Positions 62,658-64,000 of a DNA stretch of 64,000 nucleotides are shown piece after piece. How positions within the stretch are numbered: position 1 is the first letter of the stretch; every line of letters starts with the position of its first letter. The DNA comes from Achromobacter xylosoxidans. Lineage in GTDB: Bacteria > Pseudomonadota > Gammaproteobacteria > Burkholderiales > Burkholderiaceae_B. The translations under genes and the position numbers were made by a program. Location of the stretch: assembly GCF_002192695.1 (NCBI RefSeq), contig NZ_MTLG01000122.1:1-64000 (forward strand). The letters run 5' to 3'. The notes below the pieces were generated by a model, which made no database searches, was not told the DNA's origin, and saw only the letters and a program-made list of their open reading frames with translations.

Positions 62658-63421
62658 GTACGAACGACGTAAAAAGCGCCAGGCGTGTCCTGGACATCCT
62701 GCAGTTCTTCGCCGCGACGCGGGCGCCGGCCACGCTGTCGCAACTTTCGGCCGGACTGGGCATCCCCAAGTCCAGCTGCCTGGCCTTGCTGGACACCCTG
62801 GAAGGCGATGGCTACGCCCACCAGACCGCGGGCCGTTATTACCTGACCCGCCGCTGGCTGAACGAAGCCCGCACGGTCGCCGAACATGATCAGTTGACCA
62901 CGCGCATCCGGCCCACGCTGGAGGCGCTGCGCGACGAGCTGGGCGAGACCCTGATCCTGGCGCAACGCTCGGGCGACCAGGTGGTCTACCTGGACGTGGC
63001 CGAACCCGAGCGCATCGTGCGCTTCACGGCCAGGGTCGGCCAGTTAAAGCCGCTGCATGCGTCCGCCTCCGGGCGCGCGCTGCTGGGCGCCATGCCGCCC
63101 GCCGACCGGGAAGCGCTGGCCGCGCGCCTGACCCTGGACAGCTACACCAGCAAGACCGTCAAGACGCACAAGCAGCTCTTGCAGCTGATCGAAGCCGAAG
63201 CCGGCCGCGGCTGGCACGTCAATCTGGCGGAACACCAGGCCGACACGCTGTCGGTCGCCGCGCCGCTGGTCCTGCACGGCGCCGTGCTGGCGCTGGTCGT
63301 GGGCGCCCCGCTGGACCGTTCCGCCGCCCGTGCCGACCTCATCGGCCAGACCCTGCTCGCGGCCAGCCGCGAACTCGCGCAGCGCATCGATAGCCCGACG
63401 CCCGCCGTGCCGGCGTACTGA
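62654..63421 (+). CDS. IclR-family transcriptional regulator
   Basis: Regulator of 255 residues. ATG 62654 gives MSTNDVKSARRVLDILQFF, the normal family start; the ATG-like frame from 62618 is rejected. Winged HTH about 6-70 (LSQLSAGLGIPKSSCLALLDTLEGDGY), then the effector domain with ARVGQLKPLHASASGRALLG (about 124-143). Usually controls catabolism of aromatic or carboxylic acids; neighbours are a Bug protein upstream and a MaoC-like gene downstream, which it may control. Confidence 0.92.
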   Translation: MSTNDVKSARRVLDILQFFAATRAPATLSQLSAGLGIPKSSCLALLDTLEGDGYAHQTAGRYYLTRRWLNEARTVAEHDQLTTRIRPTLEALRDELGETLILAQRSGDQVVYLDVAEPERIVRFTARVGQLKPLHASASGRALLGAMPPADREALAARLTLDSYTSKTVKTHKQLLQLIEAEAGRGWHVNLAEHQADTLSVAAPLVLHGAVLALVVGAPLDRSAARADLIGQTLLAASRELAQRIDSPTPAVPAY

Positions 63422-63724
63422 ACCCGTACACGTGGGGCCGCGCGGCCCCACGCCATCACCCGGCAGCCCGCCCCGCCACCGCGCTTCTCCTGCCTTCGCT
63501 CCCCTTTTTTTCCGCCACGCCGCATCTCCGGCACTGGCGGCGCGCGGCCGCGCTTACGCCGCCGGCCTGGATTCCTGCGGGTTTACGACTAGCAAAAGCC
63601 ATTGCCCGATATCGTTCATATCTATAAACTTTTGTTCAAGAGTAAGAACGCAGACCGGATTTCCCGGCAGCGACCGCTAAGAATCCGGGTGATCGCCCGG
63701 CGCTCTCTTCTTGAAGGAAGGAAC
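63422..63724. other. Intergenic region after the IclR gene
   Basis: No gene in these 303 bases. A 22-bp perfect palindrome CGTGGGGCCGCGCGGCCCCACG lies at 63431-63452 just past the stop, a likely stem-loop but without a T-run. An A+T-rich patch (63600-63645) with GTTC-AAGAGTAA-GAAC (63634-63649) probably carries the promoter of the next gene, which has the ribosome site AAGGAAGG. Confidence 0.55.
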
Positions 63725-64000
63725 ATGGCTGGCCTTTTTTACGAACAGTTTTCGCCCGGGCAGGCGTTCGAACATGCCTGGACTCGCACCCTGACCGAAA
63801 TGGACAACGTGCTGTTCAGCTCCCTGACGATGAACGTGCAGCCGCTGCACCTGGACGCGCATTTCGCGGCGCAGACCGAGTTCGGCAAACCCCTGGTCAA
63901 CAGCCTGTTCACGCTGGGCCTGTTGATCGGCATGACGGTCAATGACACCACCCTGGGCACCACCGTGGCCAATTTGGGCATGACCGACGTCAACTTCCCC
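63725..64000 (+). CDS. MaoC-like dehydratase (partial, runs off the window)
   Basis: First 92 codons of a gene cut by the right edge. The product starts [50 protein letters not shown] in outline, matching the single hot-dog domain of MaoC dehydratases (D/H active-site segment MNVQPLHLD with conserved His). It follows an IclR regulator and a Bug protein and would suit a CoA-thioester pathway. AAGGAAGG lies four bases before the ATG. Confidence 0.85.
   Translation, partial: MAGLFYEQFSPGQAFEHAWTRTLTEMDNVLFSSLTMNVQPLHLDAHFAAQTEFGKPLVNSLFTLGLLIGMTVNDTTLGTTVANLGMTDVNFP

Noticed and set aside
63431-63452. Operator or terminator at the 22-bp perfect palindrome after the IclR gene
   Set aside because: No T-run follows and no adjacent promoter is placed to use it, so I list it only as structure in the intergenic entry.

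Overview
The window is high-GC (about two thirds G+C) DNA from a betaproteobacterium of the Alcaligenaceae, most likely Achromobacter or a close Bordetella relative. The grounds are the gene order rodA-mrdA-mreDCB next to gatCAB, a Bug-family (TctC) binding protein, strong C-ending codon bias, GTG/TTG starts with good Shine-Dalgarno sequences, and repeated LysR/LysE pairs. It looks chromosomal; I see no rRNA, tRNA, CRISPR array, intact insertion sequence or prophage.

Layout. 1-5.7 kb: cell-shape operon (rodA, mrdA, mreD, mreC, mreB), minus strand. 5.9-9.3 kb: gatCAB, divergent from mreB and closed by an 18-bp hairpin terminator. 9.4-10.1 kb: a VapBC-type toxin-antitoxin pair. 10.1-19 kb: pyrE, exodeoxyribonuclease III, LysR/LysE, gdhA, a PCu(A)C copper chaperone, ArgP/ArgO, a monooxygenase-like protein and a LysR. 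19.3-24.2 kb: branched-chain amino-acid type ABC transporter whose second permease is fused to an ATPase. 24.7-25.7 kb: ohr/ohrR with matching operators. 25.8-35.1 kb: a Crp-family regulator divergent from an acyl-CoA ligase, a second complete Liv-type transporter and a PaaK-like adenylating enzyme, together an uptake-and-activation module for an organic acid. 35.1-39.4 kb: BigR-type sulfide/persulfide cluster. 39.5-43.5 kb: polyphosphate:AMP phosphotransferase, GNAT, HIT, glycosyltransferase and an unknown protein. 43.7-46.1 kb: nhaA, DUF488, tenA. 46.1-48.5 kb: four-gene lipoprotein operon with CsgG. 48.6-56.8 kb: ung, an RhlE-like helicase with a long repeat tail, a MidA-like methyltransferase, cca, slt, fau. 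57.2-61.4 kb: circularly permuted ATP-grasp, alpha-E, transglutaminase-like protein and Anbu (proteasome-like) operon. 61.6-64 kb: Bug protein, IclR regulator and the start of a MaoC-like gene.

The most interesting region is the Anbu operon. It is preceded by a consensus-quality sigma-54 promoter (57140-57155) and, about 300 bp upstream, by an NtrC-like dyad (56835-56851). A GCACC-N5-GGTGC dyad of the same form overlaps the likely start of gdhA transcription (13738-13752). Together these suggest that this poorly understood ligase/protease system belongs to the nitrogen-limitation response. Other points of interest are long perfect stem-loops between livF and ohr, a 13-C tract with a structured repeat behind gdhA, scattered AATGGGGACA repeats, a PaaK-like enzyme without the usual AMP-binding loop, and the CsgG/lipoprotein operon.
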